The position numbers were made by a program, and so were the translations under genes. Shown piece after piece: positions 31,831-42,700 of a stretch of 64,000 nt of DNA; positions within the stretch are counted from its first letter, which is position 1, and the number at the start of each line of letters is the position of its first letter. The stretch spans positions 1-64,000 of the forward strand of contig JANSLP010000109.1 in the NCBI GenBank assembly GCA_029298735.1, in the 5' to 3' direction. Origin of the DNA: Ophiostoma sp. CBS 140.51 (lineage: Eukaryota; Ascomycota; Sordariomycetes; Ophiostomatales; Ophiostomataceae). Below the pieces are notes generated by a model, which searched no databases, was not told the origin of the DNA, and saw only the letters and a program-made list of their open reading frames with translations.

Positions 31831-32049
31831 TCACGAGTGCGCATTCACGTGGTTGCCAAACAGGCGCATATCGCGCACCTTGTTGACGTGAACCTTGTCC
31901 TTGAACGACTCAAAAGTCGGGAGACTGCGCCAGGGCTGCTTGCGTGTATCGTTGCTGGTAACGGCAGCGGCCGGCACCTGAGCTTGAGCGACGCCAGCGT
32001 CCGTCTCGGTGATGGGGAGGGACTCCTGGGAGCTGTTGGTAGACGACAT
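31831..32049 (-). CDS. Small hypothetical protein (72 aa)
   Basis: An ATG-started ORF of 72 codons with a non-random composition: a polar Ser/Thr/Ala N-terminal half (SSTNSSQESLPITETDAG) and a basic, Trp-containing C-terminal half (KQPWRSLPTFESFKDKVHV, then NKVRDMRLFGNHVNAHS). There is no signal peptide or membrane segment. The upstream 150 bases are CT-rich on the minus strand, like leaders of other genes here. I do not recognise the family. It may be a small conserved fungal protein or the last exon of a longer one, though no convincing upstream exon was found. Confidence 0.5.
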   Translation of the reverse strand: MSSTNSSQESLPITETDAGVAQAQVPAAAVTSNDTRKQPWRSLPTFESFKDKVHVNKVRDMRLFGNHVNAHS

Positions 32050-33043
32050 TGTGAGCCGTGATTATTTGTTTGGACAGCAGTTTGATTTCGTAAACAGGTA
32101 ATAAGATGGGCTGCGATGAATGAGTTGAAAATAATGGAAGTTGAGAAACATGAATGAAAAGGGAGAAAAGAGATGAGAGGAAGAGATGACCGACTCTTTG
32201 TGCTCTCCTCTTCATAAAATACCCATTTTGAGCCTCATTGCTAATCTTTTTGATTTTGAGTGTTGAGTCAAATCCCTGAGACGGATAGCGAGAATTGTAA
32301 GTGCCGAATGTTGGCCCTGGATGACTAGTTTCGCGAGGCATGTACATGTACAACCTGTGCATAGATCAAAAGCGCATGGCTGGAGGACATTCATAAGGGT
32401 TGCAAACATGCAGATGCAGTACATCAAACCTTCAAACCTGCTCACAGAGCACGATAAAATATGTGTACTGCTCTCATTGGCGTACTGTGTGATTGTGTGA
32501 TGAGTGGCCACCCCAACCTCCTTCCCCTCGCGACCAATAATATCCAGATGCAGAGCCGCATCCGACTACCCGTGCTCTTGCATCACAGAGCGACAAAGGC
32601 ATGCCGAATGTTGGCCGAAATGGCATCACAGCTACACAATCCCTTGCACAGCTTTTTCAGAGTATATAGACCCCTGACAGAACAAGGCTCGTCCATAATA
32701 CGGCTGGACTTTGCACGAATTAGATAGAACGTTTCTTATGATCCAAAAGACGCCCTCCCGTTTGCACGCACTTTTCTTGTCTTTTTTTCCTTGTGGCCTA
32801 TGAACGACGAGGTGCAAGATCCTGGTAGCAGAAAACCCGCATCTCGCTCATAATTAACAAACGGCGACCAAAAGTGCACTTCGACAAACAAGCCACGCTG
32901 AAAAGAGAAGCACCCAGATACACCCCTTTCCTGGAACTGCACTTTGCTCACATACCTCGCCCTCACACTCTCGCACCCACCTCCAGACAAGGAAAACAAG
33001 TTTGACATACCTTAATTTCGCTCGTATTAACCGCTTGCGACAA
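32050..33043. other. Divergent intergenic region
   Basis: About 1 kb between the small minus-strand ORF and the pyroglutamyl-peptidase-like gene. Contains a TATA-like AGTATATAGA near 32659 on the plus strand. No coding sequence supported. Confidence 0.45.
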
Positions 33044-33912
33044 ATGATGTCCCCAAAAGTCTTCAACGTGGCCATCACGGGCAATGCTGTAAGTAGCTCC
33101 TTTCGTTTTCTCATTTTCATTTCCTCGTTGTTTGTTTTACTCTCGCTTGGCAGAGGCCACCCTTTCCGCCTTCTAGAGATAATTGTTCTGATACGCACTC
33201 CGTGTTCGCCCTGTACCGTTTCCAGCCGTTTCTAGAGTATAACTTCAATACCTCTGCATTAGTCCGTGATGCCTTGCCCAATGTGATTGAGCGGCCGGGC
33301 AAACCACTCATCCGCATCCGGAAGTACCAGCGCGATACCCGAGATACCTACGAGGACGTCCGCAAAGTCTCCAAAGAAATCTGGGGTGGCAGTGCCGCCT
33401 TGTTTGAGGACGACGCGACCGCGCAAGATTCTCTGAAAGGCGGCATCGTTGACATTGACATTATCCTCCACTTTGGCATGATTGCTCTCGGCTGGGACCC
33501 CAATCAGTTTCGCTTTGAGACCCGCGCCCGGCGTGACGGCTACCTCTTGCCAGGCGACGACGGAAAACCTGTCGATTCGGCTGAGCTCGCGAGTCTCGGC
33601 TTACCTGCCATTCTGACAAGCTCCCTCGACGTTGAGGGTGCTTGGCGCCAAGTCCAGGACAAGTTCCCTCACGTCAAGACGTCCGTGTCAAACGATGCCG
33701 GCCGTTACTTTTGCGAATTTCGCCTCTACTCGTCACTTGCAGAGGCGATTTTGACCGACGACTTTCACAAGAAACAGGGCCGCACATCCTTTTTGCATCT
33801 GCCACAAGCTCACGACTCGGAAGCCATAGCCCTGGCGCGCGACATTGCTGTGGCATACATTGCCGGGCTCGTGGATGGCCTTGACGGTGACAGTGGGACG
33901 GCCAAAAAATGA
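33044..33912 (+). CDS. Pyroglutamyl-peptidase I-like cysteine peptidase
   Basis: Two exons (33044-33088, 33226-33912; GTAAGT donor, TTCCAG acceptor) encode 243 aa; a second ATG immediately follows the first. Type I pyroglutamyl peptidases remove N-terminal pyroglutamate in the cytosol with a Glu-Cys-His set. Candidate residues fit: E113 in FRFETRARRDGY, C178 in VSNDAGRYFCEFRLY and H206 in RTSFLHLPQ. The N-terminal substrate loop, usually TGF-x-PF, reads ITGNAPFLEY exactly over the exon junction, so the conserved Phe is replaced. The core also has LHFGMIALGW where bacterial enzymes have the LGQAG-type strand. These fit the divergent fungal branch of the family. Activity on pyroglutamate is likely but not certain because of the altered loop. 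Confidence 0.85.
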
Positions 33913-34714
33913 ATTCTGACTGCGGCAACCATGTTTGCCCTGCATCCGCTTCATAATTCCTTGTTAAGCAAGACTGGATGGGAAAAGTGAAGTAGATAAT
34001 AAAGTTAAGCTACATTACTCGAAGAGGGTGTGCCAACGTATGCATGTGCGATGCGAAGGGAGAGAGGGGAAGGGGATACTCAGCCGGTGAGCAAACTAGA
34101 AATGTTGGCGAAGGGCACAGTGTAAAAGAGCTTTAACATGACTGCGAAAGGTCGAGGAAAAAGAATAAACATGAGGCACGGGCCGAGTTACATCAAAGAA
34201 AGATATACGAAGGACCTCTTTGACTTTTGTCACTGATACTTCGGACACACGGGGCTCCCGGGCGAGTAGATAAAAAGTAATTAATGTGCCACGTAGGCTA
34301 CGATTGGCGCAACCATTATCATTTTGGATATCAGGGTATGTTTCCTAGATCCGTTGATATATGATTTTATTGTCTTGTCACTCATGGTGGCAGGTTTGAT
34401 TGGCGCCATGCATTTGTTCAGTTTACAAAATAGGATTACAACATCCCAAACTGTGATTTCCATAGTTTTCCAATCTTTGTTTCCACGAGTCGACATTTGT
34501 TCATTATACAGAATTCCACGTTCTTTTGTTACAAAAAAGCCCTTCTCTTAGAAGACGCCTTAGAAGACGCCCTCGTGTTTCTCCCACTTTAACGTACACA
34601 AAAACCATTTTCGCTGATAACAATAACACAGCAGCAAGCAACACAAAACGAATATAGAGAGTTACCAGTAACCCTAACAATCAAGAAACAAAATGGGTGA
34701 GTAGGCTCTGCCTC
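33913..34714. other. Convergent intergenic region
   Basis: 3' flanks of the pyroglutamyl-peptidase-like gene (plus) and the Pro-rich protein gene (minus). AT-rich from about 34270 to 34640. It holds a direct duplication of TTAGAAGACGCC (34548-34571). No gene seen. Confidence 0.45.
34548..34571. repeat. Tandem duplication of a 12-mer
   Basis: TTAGAAGACGCC occurs twice in direct succession in the AT-rich convergent region. Probably a replication-slippage duplication. Confidence 0.6.
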
Positions 34715-35659
34715 TTAGTCCTTACTATTGATCCGTCGCCACACCTCCGTCTCTGCTTCTGATAGTTTCTGTCCAGCCGATGCGGCCAGCTTCTTCGCCG
34801 CATCCCACAGACCCTCACCCTCGACATCATCAAACGTCGAGGAGGAGTAATTGTTGTTATTGAACGCGCTGCTGCTGTGGTACGACGACAGGCCACCACC
34901 GCCCCCGCCGCTGCTGGTGCCCGCTTGAGCCGCCGCCGCCCGCTGGGAGCCGGTCATCTCGGCGGCGTAGGCATCCTGCACATAACCTGGCGGGTGGTCC
35001 AGGTTGATGTGCTGCTGTTCTTGCTGCTGGCCCATGGCCAGGCCCTGGGCGAGTCCAGTGGGTTGCGGGATGCCGGGGTAGCCAGTCGATGTGCCCCGAG
35101 CCGCGCCTGGGTATGGTGCGTCTGTGACTGGAGGCATGCCCATCTGGGGCGGCATGGTTGTGGTTGGGGGTGCCGGCTGTGCTTGTTTGTTGAGAAGGCC
35201 GGTGCTGGCCAGGGTCTCGCCTGCGCGTGGCGGCGGCGGGAGGACAGCTGCGGCTGTTGTTGTCGGTGGTGCAGGCGGCTGACCGGCCTGGAAGTAGTTT
35301 GAGCCAGCCGTCGAAGGCGGTAGGGGCACGGCACCCGGCTGGGGCGGAGGGGGAGTATAGTTGGATGTTCTTCCACTTGCAGAGCTGGCTGCTGACGTTG
35401 TCGCCGGTGGCGGGGGTGCGTATTGGCCGTAGTTGCTGGGACTCTGGATAGAGCCGGTTGGTTGGGGAAGGGTGGGAATGGCGCCGGGTTGCGGTGGCGG
35501 CGGACCTCCTGCACCTGCGGCCAATGGTCTCGTCTTGGTCGGTGTCTCTGGAACGTAACGGCCAGCGTTGTTGTTGGAACCGCTGTCAGTCTTGGGCGTT
35601 ACTCCATCAGGTTTGGCCGCGCTGAGGGGGCTTTGCGAGTAGATTGGGATTGGAGCCAT
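34715..35659 (-). CDS. Proline-rich conserved fungal protein
   Basis: Single exon of 314 aa from the ATG at 35659; the frame stays open upstream but loses the typical start MAPIPIYSQSPLSAAKPDGV, which I recognise as common to a fungal family. The protein is largely disordered: repeated PPPPQPGA units (about 50-60 and 104-112), Pro/Thr/Ala-rich spacers and a Gly/Ser run (TSSGGGGGGLSSYHSSS). Two conserved islands remain: LDHPPGYVQDAYAAEMTGSQ (about 217-236) and the C-terminal EGLWDAAKKLAASAGQKLSE to RRIN, an amphipathic helix. No catalytic motif is visible. Pro-rich repeats suggest a WW- or SH3-domain partner, but that is inference. Confidence 0.8.
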   Translation of the reverse strand: MAPIPIYSQSPLSAAKPDGVTPKTDSGSNNNAGRYVPETPTKTRPLAAGAGGPPPPQPGAIPTLPQPTGSIQSPSNYGQYAPPPPATTSAASSASGRTSNYTPPPPQPGAVPLPPSTAGSNYFQAGQPPAPPTTTAAAVLPPPPRAGETLASTGLLNKQAQPAPPTTTMPPQMGMPPVTDAPYPGAARGTSTGYPGIPQPTGLAQGLAMGQQQEQQHINLDHPPGYVQDAYAAEMTGSQRAAAAQAGTSSGGGGGGLSSYHSSSAFNNNNYSSSTFDDVEGEGLWDAAKKLAASAGQKLSEAETEVWRRINSKD

Positions 35660-36911
35660 GGTGTTGTCGTGTATTGGCTTGTTTGTGGTCGAGGAGAGGA
35701 TGGAGCTGTCGAGTAGAACAGAAATTATGTGCTGTCGAATAAAGCCGTGAAAGCTTTCGTATGCTTCTCTAAAGCTATCCAAAAATCGATAGAAAGGCGG
35801 GCATAATGGTGATTCTGTATTGAACTTGTTGCGTTATGCGTATGCGTGGAGCTCGTAATGTTATGGTAATGGTGGATGTAAGCTGATGGAGATAGAGTGG
35901 AAGTCGCCTTAGGTCTTCTGGTCTAGATCAATGAGAAAAGAAGACGCGAAGGTCCGCACGTACAGCTTCTTATTTAAAAAGGGGGCAAAACGTGTTCTTT
36001 CTTTGTTGGGGTAGATGATGATGGGCAGTTCCTTCCTTGTTGAATCCCTAGCTGAGGGGTTGTATTAGTTGACGAAGGGGCAGGGGCGGCTGGCGCACTT
36101 GCCTTGCAAGTTCGGTGGCGACGTCATTGTTTTAGGGATAGTCAGGTGACAAAAAGTCACTGTTGGAAAGCTTTGTTTGTCAATAAAAGATGCCAGACTG
36201 TTCACTTGAAACTAGGCAACGAAGAAAAAGAAAGCAAAAAGAAAGCAAAAAGGAAAGAAATAAAGAGGACTGGAACTAGCCTCGCAAAGCCAAGAATGCT
36301 TGGAGACCAGACATTTGATTCAGTTGACAACGATGTTTCTGCACATGTCGTTCGCGTTGTTGCAGTAGTATTATCTGCCAGCTATCAAGCTGTAAGATTA
36401 GCTTTTTTAGTCGCTATCTCCATATCCCGTTTCAAGCGCAGTAGCCCAGTAAGAAACTCGTATTTGCCCAAAACTGGGCAGTTGAATGCGATCAGCGAGA
36501 TCTCACCAGGTGCCTTGTAGCTGGGCGATTTGGTTAGAAACAGGAGGAAACCAGGAGAGCAATCGTCCATTCCTGACCGTTTTGGCGGTTGGTGTTGGTC
36601 GCTGGCGCAGGTACGACCGACCGTTAAACGGGCCTCTCAAGGGCGGGAAAAACAAATGACCGAATGAATGGTCTAGCCAATTATGGACTAGCCCCATCTA
36701 CCGCGCGAGGTCTATCAAGATCGCGAATCCCAAGGGAAGGAAGTGTGGCAGCTGCCGATTAAGAAAGTGAGAGAGCTTTTTTGGAAAGTAACCTGTTTAC
36801 TGCTCCTGGTGATCTCCCTTTTTGACGTCGACATCACCGGAGCACCCGCATTTCCATCAACGCAGACGACCAACACACCCAATCGCGACCGTCCCACACA
36901 ACACCGCCACG
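35660..36911. other. Divergent intergenic region, Pro-rich gene / arp8
   Basis: About 1.25 kb. CT-rich on the minus strand next to the Pro-rich gene; an A/AG-rich run at 36217-36265. TTTTTGACGTCGACATC near 36817 includes a TGACGTCG CRE-like element close to arp8. No coding sequence supported. Confidence 0.45.
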
Positions 36912-39900
36912 ATGGTCGGCAAAGTCAGCGAGCGCGTCCTCCTGAGGGAAGGTAAGTCGATTGATTGCAAAGATGAAGCGATGGTGATGGGTGATGGCTT
37001 AAGTGGAAGCTTCATCGGTCTGAGGATACACTATCCAGATCATTGGCTAACTACGATAATCTTTCAGGACTGGAGCGCACCGATAATGGCATGAAGACGA
37101 CGAGCTGGCCCGAGGTCACGCCCATCAACCAGAAGAACTACTACACGTACGTGGACGAGAGGGAAGGTAGATTGGTGACTGGGTGACGCCTTGCTGACAC
37201 AGGCTTCTTCCGACAGAGAATACATGAAGCGCGACGACCAGGTGCTGGCACTACGCGTCCTCAACGAAGCGAACCGCGACCGGCTCGTGCAGAGCGCAAA
37301 AGACCGAGACCGGGCCCTCAGCCAAAATGGAACGATTGCCGAACAACAACAGGGCGGCGACCTGCCCCTCGGCATGCCCACCGACGGCGGCAACGACATC
37401 TCCAAAGTTATCGTGATTCACCCGGGCAGCCAGTTTCTGCGCATCGGCTTCTCGACTGACGTCCTGCCCAAGACGGTGCCCATGTGCCTTGCGACCAAGT
37501 TCCAGCGGACCGAGTCGGAGGAATACGAAGCGCGCCCGCGGCGGCAATTCGAAGCCCAGAAGATTGACCAGCAGTACGGCGAGGATTGGTCGAAGAAGTA
37601 CAAGAAGATGACCGAGGACCTGAAGGCGGACATGCGTCTCAACAAGCGGAAGGTGCTGCCTAACAGCAAGGAATTGGTAGTCAACTACAACCGGCGGACG
37701 GATCCCGAAGTCATCCCGACACACAACGACCCTCTGCAGGTGGAGTGGACAGATGTGAACACACCCGTGCCGATCCCCGCCGACGAAGTCGAGGTGGACA
37801 TTGATGAAGAGGTTGTTGCGCCCGAGGACGAGCCGCCTGTGACGGTGGAGGGAACTGTTAAGGCGGGCGAGGACGGCGGCAAGCCTGCCGATACCGAAGC
37901 TGAGGCTGAGGCCCAGGCCGAACCCAAGGCGAACACTGATGGCGACGTTGAGATGGCCGATGCAGAGGCAGTCACAGAGAAGCCACAGGCAGAGGGCGAG
38001 GCCGCAGCTACGACAGAAGCCGAGTCCAAACCCGAAGGCGAGACCAAGCCTGAGGGTGAGGCTGCTGAAGTTGAGACGAAAGACGAGATTGTTGCCAAGA
38101 CCGAGAACGACGACGAAGCAAAGGCCGAGAACGGCAGCGTACCAGAGACCGAGCAGAAGAATGGCGAGTCGAATGGCGAGTCGAATGGCGAGTCGAATGG
38201 CGCAACGAACGGCGAGTCCAACGGCGAGGCAAACGGCGACAACAAGGCACAAGAGAAGGCACCAGAGACTGCACAAGATAACGGCCAAGAAAAGCCAGCC
38301 GAAGACGTGGCAAAGGCAAAGGAGCCCACCCCACCTCCAGTCAAGCGCTCGATCGTGCCCAAGATACGGCGAAAGCCGATGCCTCCTACGGTCTTCTACG
38401 GCGCCGAGGCACAGCGCATCCCTGACGACTCGAGCCCCAAGTTTCGGCTGCGGTGGCCGATGCAGCACGGCTGGCTCAACGAGGACGACTACAGCAGTGT
38501 CAGTAGCCTGTACAGCGACTTTGAGGCTATCCTGACACACGCGATCCAGAACGAGCTGGGCCTCAAGAAGGTTTCGTCTTGCCGGCAGTACAGCTGCGTG
38601 TTTGTGATTCCCGATCTGTACGATAAGGCATACGTCGAGACAATTCTGCGGATGTGCATGGACTGGTTCGAGTTCAACAAGGTGTGCTTCATCCAGGAGA
38701 GTTACTCGGCGACGTGCGGCGCGGGCTACAGTCAGGGTTGTGTGGTGGACGTGGGTGCGCAAAAGACGTCGATTGCGTGTGTCGAAGATGGTCTGGTCGT
38801 CGAAGACTCACGCATCAACCTAAAGTATGGCGGTTTCGACGTCACCGAGACGTTCACAAAAATGCTGCTCTACGACCACTTCCCCTACCAGGAAATCAAC
38901 CTGCAGCGGCGCTATGATTTCCTGTTGGCCGAGGAGCTGAAGCAGAAGCACTGCACGATGAACCAGGCCGACATTTCCGTCCAGCTCTATCAGTTCCATT
39001 TGCGCGTGCCCAACCAGCCGACGCACAAGTACCAGTTCAAGACCTATGACGAAGTGATTCTGGCGCCCATGGGTTTCTACGAGCCGACACTGTTTGACAG
39101 CACGACAAAGCTGCGCGGACGGCGGAAGCTGATTGACCGGACATACAACGCATACGACGTCGACATCCCCGACGACCCCGTGTCAGCGGCTCAGGTAGCC
39201 ATCCTGGCACTCGACCGCCCCTCCGTTCTGCCGCCCACGGTGGGTGGCCTTACTGCTGCTGGTGTGGCTGGTGCCACTGCCGAAGTCTCGACACCCAGCA
39301 AGGAGAAGCAGCCATTCAACTTTTTTGCGCGCGGCATCGAGGCTGCGGGCGCCACGCCGTCCACATCCAAGGCGCCGTCGCCTGCTCCGGAGGGCGGTGC
39401 GAGCACGCCCGTTCCGGCACCCTTTGTCTTTGGCGCTGGTAAGGACACCGTCAACGGCGCAGCCAGCCCCGCCCCCAGCGGCCGCAACGGCGGCACGCCC
39501 GCGCCTAATGGGCCGGGTGGTGCCGCTGGTGCCAGCCAGAGCCAGCTAGCCGGCAGCGGGTTGCTCCAGCTTGACCCCCTCTTCCACCGCACGGCCAAGG
39601 ATATCGCCATTGAGCGCGACTCGGTGCTGCCCGTGGCCCCGCTCGACATTGCCATTATGACGTCGATCCAGAACGCGGCCAAGGGCGACGAGCGCAAGCT
39701 CAAGGACTACCTGGGCTCGGTCATGGTGGTTGGCGGCGGCGCCAAGATCCCCCACTTTACAACCTACCTGGAGGAGCGGCTGCGGGCGCGCCGGTTGGAT
39801 CTGGTGGACAAGATTTTGGTGTCGCGGAGTGCGCGTGACATGGACGAGCAGGTGGTTGTGTGGAAGGGCGCGAGTGTCTTTGCCAAACTGACGACCAACG

Positions 39901-39977
39901 ACAGCTGGATTACGCCGTATGAGTATGCGTATCTGGGTCCGCGGATTCTGCACCACAAGGTGCTGTGGCAGTGGTAA
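36912..39977 (+). CDS. arp8: Actin-related protein Arp8 (INO80 complex)
   Basis: Three exons (36912-36951, 37068-37146, 37217-39977) encode 959 aa; the second junction restores KNYYTEYMKRDDQVLALR. Arp8 is a nuclear subunit of the INO80 nucleosome remodeller and binds linker DNA and actin. The first actin-fold segment is IHPGSQFLRIGFSTDVLPKT (about 107-126). The large actin-fold part resumes near residue 425 (RWPMQHGWLNEDDYSSVSSL), with CVVDVGAQKTSIACVEDG and SVMVVGGGAKIPHFTTYLEE matching the phosphate- and adenine-binding regions. Two fungal insertions interrupt it: an acidic Glu/Asp/Asn linker (about 230-412) with NGES repeats, and an Ala/Gly/Pro-rich segment (about 710-820). Long single-exon continuity through both insertions supports the model. 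Convergent with the phospholipase C gene. Confidence 0.94.
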
Positions 39978-40219
39978 GAAAACTCGTCTAGTGTACGAAG
40001 TATTCGTATAGAGTGGTGATGGAAAACGGGATATTTATGATGAAAGGGCGGTGTTTAACAGGCTGTTTTATATTTTTGTTTCTCTTCGTTTTCAGGGACG
40101 GTCTGCACTTTGTATTTCTCTTGTTCAATTTTTTTCAGTTTACTTCATTTCATTATCTAAAATCATATTTCATATTGGATTTGCCTTCTTTATTTCCTCG
40201 CTTCGCTCGTTGCTGCTTC

Positions 40220-42700
40220 TCATGAGATGCCCTTCTCCACCTTGACCAGCACAACCGCCCCCGTCGCCCGGCCATGCACCGGTTCCCGCAAATGCACCAA
40301 CCGGTAGCCCGGCCGCAATCTGTCCAGCCGTACCGTCGCCCAGCCCAACAGCACATCCCGATGCATCGCGCCACCCGTGTCCTTGACCAAGAAGCGTACA
40401 AACGACAGCGTCTCAGCCGAAGCAGCCGATACCTCGGCCGTAGTATGGCCCTTCTTGGCCTCTTCGGTCGTTGTGGCGGCCGGCAGCAATGCGGCCATGG
40501 GCACGTTGTTAAAACGCAGCTCTTCCTGCGCAAAGTCGGGGTTGCGGCCACCCCCAGACCCAGTTTCCTTGTAGACATGCGTCTTGGCCTTGTACTCGCC
40601 GTCGTCGTCTTCTTCGGTGTCGCCGGTGGTGCCTGCATCTGGCGCATCCGGCCGTTCAGGGTGGTCGTCGACGTGCAGGACGACCTTGACGAAGGGGCGC
40701 AGAGTGCGAGTCGAGGTTGACATTTGTGGGGCATTGCTGCCGTCGGCGTCGCCACTGAGACCACCTTCTCGACTGTCCGCCTTTTGCGGCAGAGCCAGAC
40801 CCTGGGCAGCAAAGACGGTGATGGACAAGTTGAGCAGTTTCGGGGTGAAGGGGAGCTTGGCGATGGAACCAGCAACGGGTGCAGTCGGCGGCGGCTGGAA
40901 GGTTGTGTTGACAGCGGGGGCCGTGGTCGGGGCCGGTGGTGTGCCCAGTTTGTCGCCGCGGTAGCCTAGGATGTTAGCGAATGAAAATAAATCGAGTGAA
41001 TAGGGGCCGGGGGACTCACCCTCCGGCTTCAGAACGTATCCACCCGTCCCTAGGAACATTGCATCGTTCAACATCATGCCCTCATCGCAATTCTGCCAAT
41101 TGAGCGCCACTATCTGCACACCCTTGCGCCAGAACCGCACGGGATCCAGGTTGGACGAGCCAATACGGAGGCCCGATGGGTAGGCACGCATCAAGAACTT
41201 GCGATTGTGCGAAAAGAGAGCTGGGCCGTGCTTGGCGTGTACTTCCATCACGTTCTTTTCAGAAAGCGAGAAAACGTGGGTGGGCATGTAGGCCTCGGGC
41301 TGGGACAAGCTCTTGAAGGAAACGCCCTGGGTGTAGATGCCGAGCTGGCTCAGAGCTTGGATGATCTTGGAGGGCTTCTTGGCCGTTGTTCCACTGCCGC
41401 CAGGAGTCGGCGTGCCTGGAGCAGTTGTACCAGACGGAGGCGATTCAACAGTCGACGTTTCGGTAGCAATGTTGGCCAGCTTCGAGGAGAGGCCGGGGTC
41501 GGAAGCATGCGGGCTGCCGGTGCCAGGACTGGTGCTGACACCCTTTGCACTCCCTTCTGGCGATGTACCTGTACCTCCCGGCGCCACATACTTGACCTTG
41601 ATCAGAATCTTGTTGCGCAGGCTGCCTGGCGACGGCAGAGTCTTCATCTGCGCCTCTTTCTCTCTGTTTCTCTCCAACAGCAAGCCCCTCCATTCTTGCT
41701 CCATGATTTGCACCATGACATCCTGCTGCGGCGGTGTGCAGTGCACCTCCAGGCTGACAATCAAGGGCGTGTTGGTCGTCTTGAAGCCGTACTCGCGGAT
41801 CGTCGCGCAGACGTCGCGGAAGGACACTTCGCGGGTAAGCGTGTGGCCATGCAGCACGCGGGGTTCGAGGGGAGGTGCCTCTCCCGGGGCGGCAGCCCCG
41901 CCGGGAGCACCAGATGCTGCCGCTGATGGCTTGGCTGGCTTCCCTTCAATCTTCTTTTCCACATAGTGCTCCAGCCGCCGGCCCAGCGTCGACCGCCCAA
42001 ACCGCGCCGTCAGCGAGGCCGGCAACGCCTCTTTGGCCTTGGCCTTGTACTTTTTGACCATGTCCTTGCGCGAGGACTTTATTGCTGCGCCAGCCTCACC
42101 CTCGTCGCTCGAACTCGAGCTCGTGCTACCTCCTTCATGGTCGCTATCGTCCCCGTCCCAAACGTCAATCTCGATGCATCGGCAGTCCCGCTCGAGCACG
42201 TGCCGGTAGGCCGCCGTGCTGGCATCACTGTAGAGCTGGTTGCCCGTCAGGTACGTGTTGTGGCTTGAGTTGATAAAGTAGCTCGACAAGGGATACGAGT
42301 CGATATCTTCGACGGCTGGCGGTCCGACAATGTCGGCGGCGGGCGAGGTAATGTAGCGCAGGAAGCCGTGAAAGTCGAGGGCGGCCGCAGCAGAGGCGTC
42401 GTCCTCGCTGCCCTGCACATGCGACAAAAACGTGGCCACCTGGTCGGCGTGCCACGAGTTGTCCTTCTCGTTGGCGTGTGAGGCAAAGATGCGCGACAAG
42501 TGGGCTAGGAGTGCGGCATCGAGGACGACTTCTGGTGATGTGTTGGGAGCGGTGGTGGTGGAGGGTGTTGCAGTTGTCGCAGGTGGAGGCGCAACGGGTG
42601 CTTGAGCTGGAGCTGTGGTGGGAGCTACAGCGGGGACAGTTGCTGTTGGTGCTGTCGCGGCCGTTGCTGGCGCTGTTGGCGCGGCAGGTGGTTGCGACAT
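40220..42700 (-). CDS. plc1: Phosphoinositide-specific phospholipase C
   Basis: Exons 42700-41020 and 40965-40220 give 808 aa. It hydrolyses PI(4,5)P2 to IP3 and diacylglycerol at the plasma membrane with calcium. An Ala/Pro/Thr-rich leader (1-55) and an EF-hand-like region precede the X domain, with SSYFINSSHNTYLTGNQLYS (His147) and CRCIEIDVWDG. The second catalytic His lies in VLHGHTLTREVSF (about 283-295), after a Ser/Ala-rich insertion of about 90 residues inside X. The Y domain runs from YTQGVSFKS through SSNLDPVRFWRKGVQIVALN to YVLKPEGYRG. A C2 domain follows (LLNLSITVFAAQGLALPQKA). The intron (41019-40966) has GTGAGT, GCTAAC and CTAG, is 54 nt and has no in-frame stop, so the frame stays open if it is retained; splicing restores the family motif KPEGYRG. 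Confidence 0.93.
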   Translation of the reverse strand: MSQPPAAPTAPATAATAPTATVPAVAPTTAPAQAPVAPPPATTATPSTTTAPNTSPEVVLDAALLAHLSRIFASHANEKDNSWHADQVATFLSHVQGSEDDASAAAALDFHGFLRYITSPAADIVGPPAVEDIDSYPLSSYFINSSHNTYLTGNQLYSDASTAAYRHVLERDCRCIEIDVWDGDDSDHEGGSTSSSSSDEGEAGAAIKSSRKDMVKKYKAKAKEALPASLTARFGRSTLGRRLEHYVEKKIEGKPAKPSAAASGAPGGAAAPGEAPPLEPRVLHGHTLTREVSFRDVCATIREYGFKTTNTPLIVSLEVHCTPPQQDVMVQIMEQEWRGLLLERNREKEAQMKTLPSPGSLRNKILIKVKYVAPGGTGTSPEGSAKGVSTSPGTGSPHASDPGLSSKLANIATETSTVESPPSGTTAPGTPTPGGSGTTAKKPSKIIQALSQLGIYTQGVSFKSLSQPEAYMPTHVFSLSEKNVMEVHAKHGPALFSHNRKFLMRAYPSGLRIGSSNLDPVRFWRKGVQIVALNWQNCDEGMMLNDAMFLGTGGYVLKPEGESPGPYSLDLFSFANILGYRGDKLGTPPAPTTAPAVNTTFQPPPTAPVAGSIAKLPFTPKLLNLSITVFAAQGLALPQKADSREGGLSGDADGSNAPQMSTSTRTLRPFVKVVLHVDDHPERPDAPDAGTTGDTEEDDDGEYKAKTHVYKETGSGGGRNPDFAQEELRFNNVPMAALLPAATTTEEAKKGHTTAEVSAASAETLSFVRFLVKDTGGAMHRDVLLGWATVRLDRLRPGYRLVHLREPVHGRATGAVVLVKVEKGIS
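40966..41019 (-). other. 54-nt stop-free intron of the PLC gene
   Basis: All three splice signals are consensus (GTGAGT donor, GCTAAC branch, CTAG acceptor). Length is a multiple of three and contains no stop, so retention would add 18 residues between KPEG and YRG in the Y domain. Confidence 0.8.

Noticed and set aside
37251..38762. 503-codon open frame opposite arp8
   Set aside because: Lies over the acidic repeat linker of Arp8 and has a repetitive Leu/Gly/Cys product; no start context or introns.
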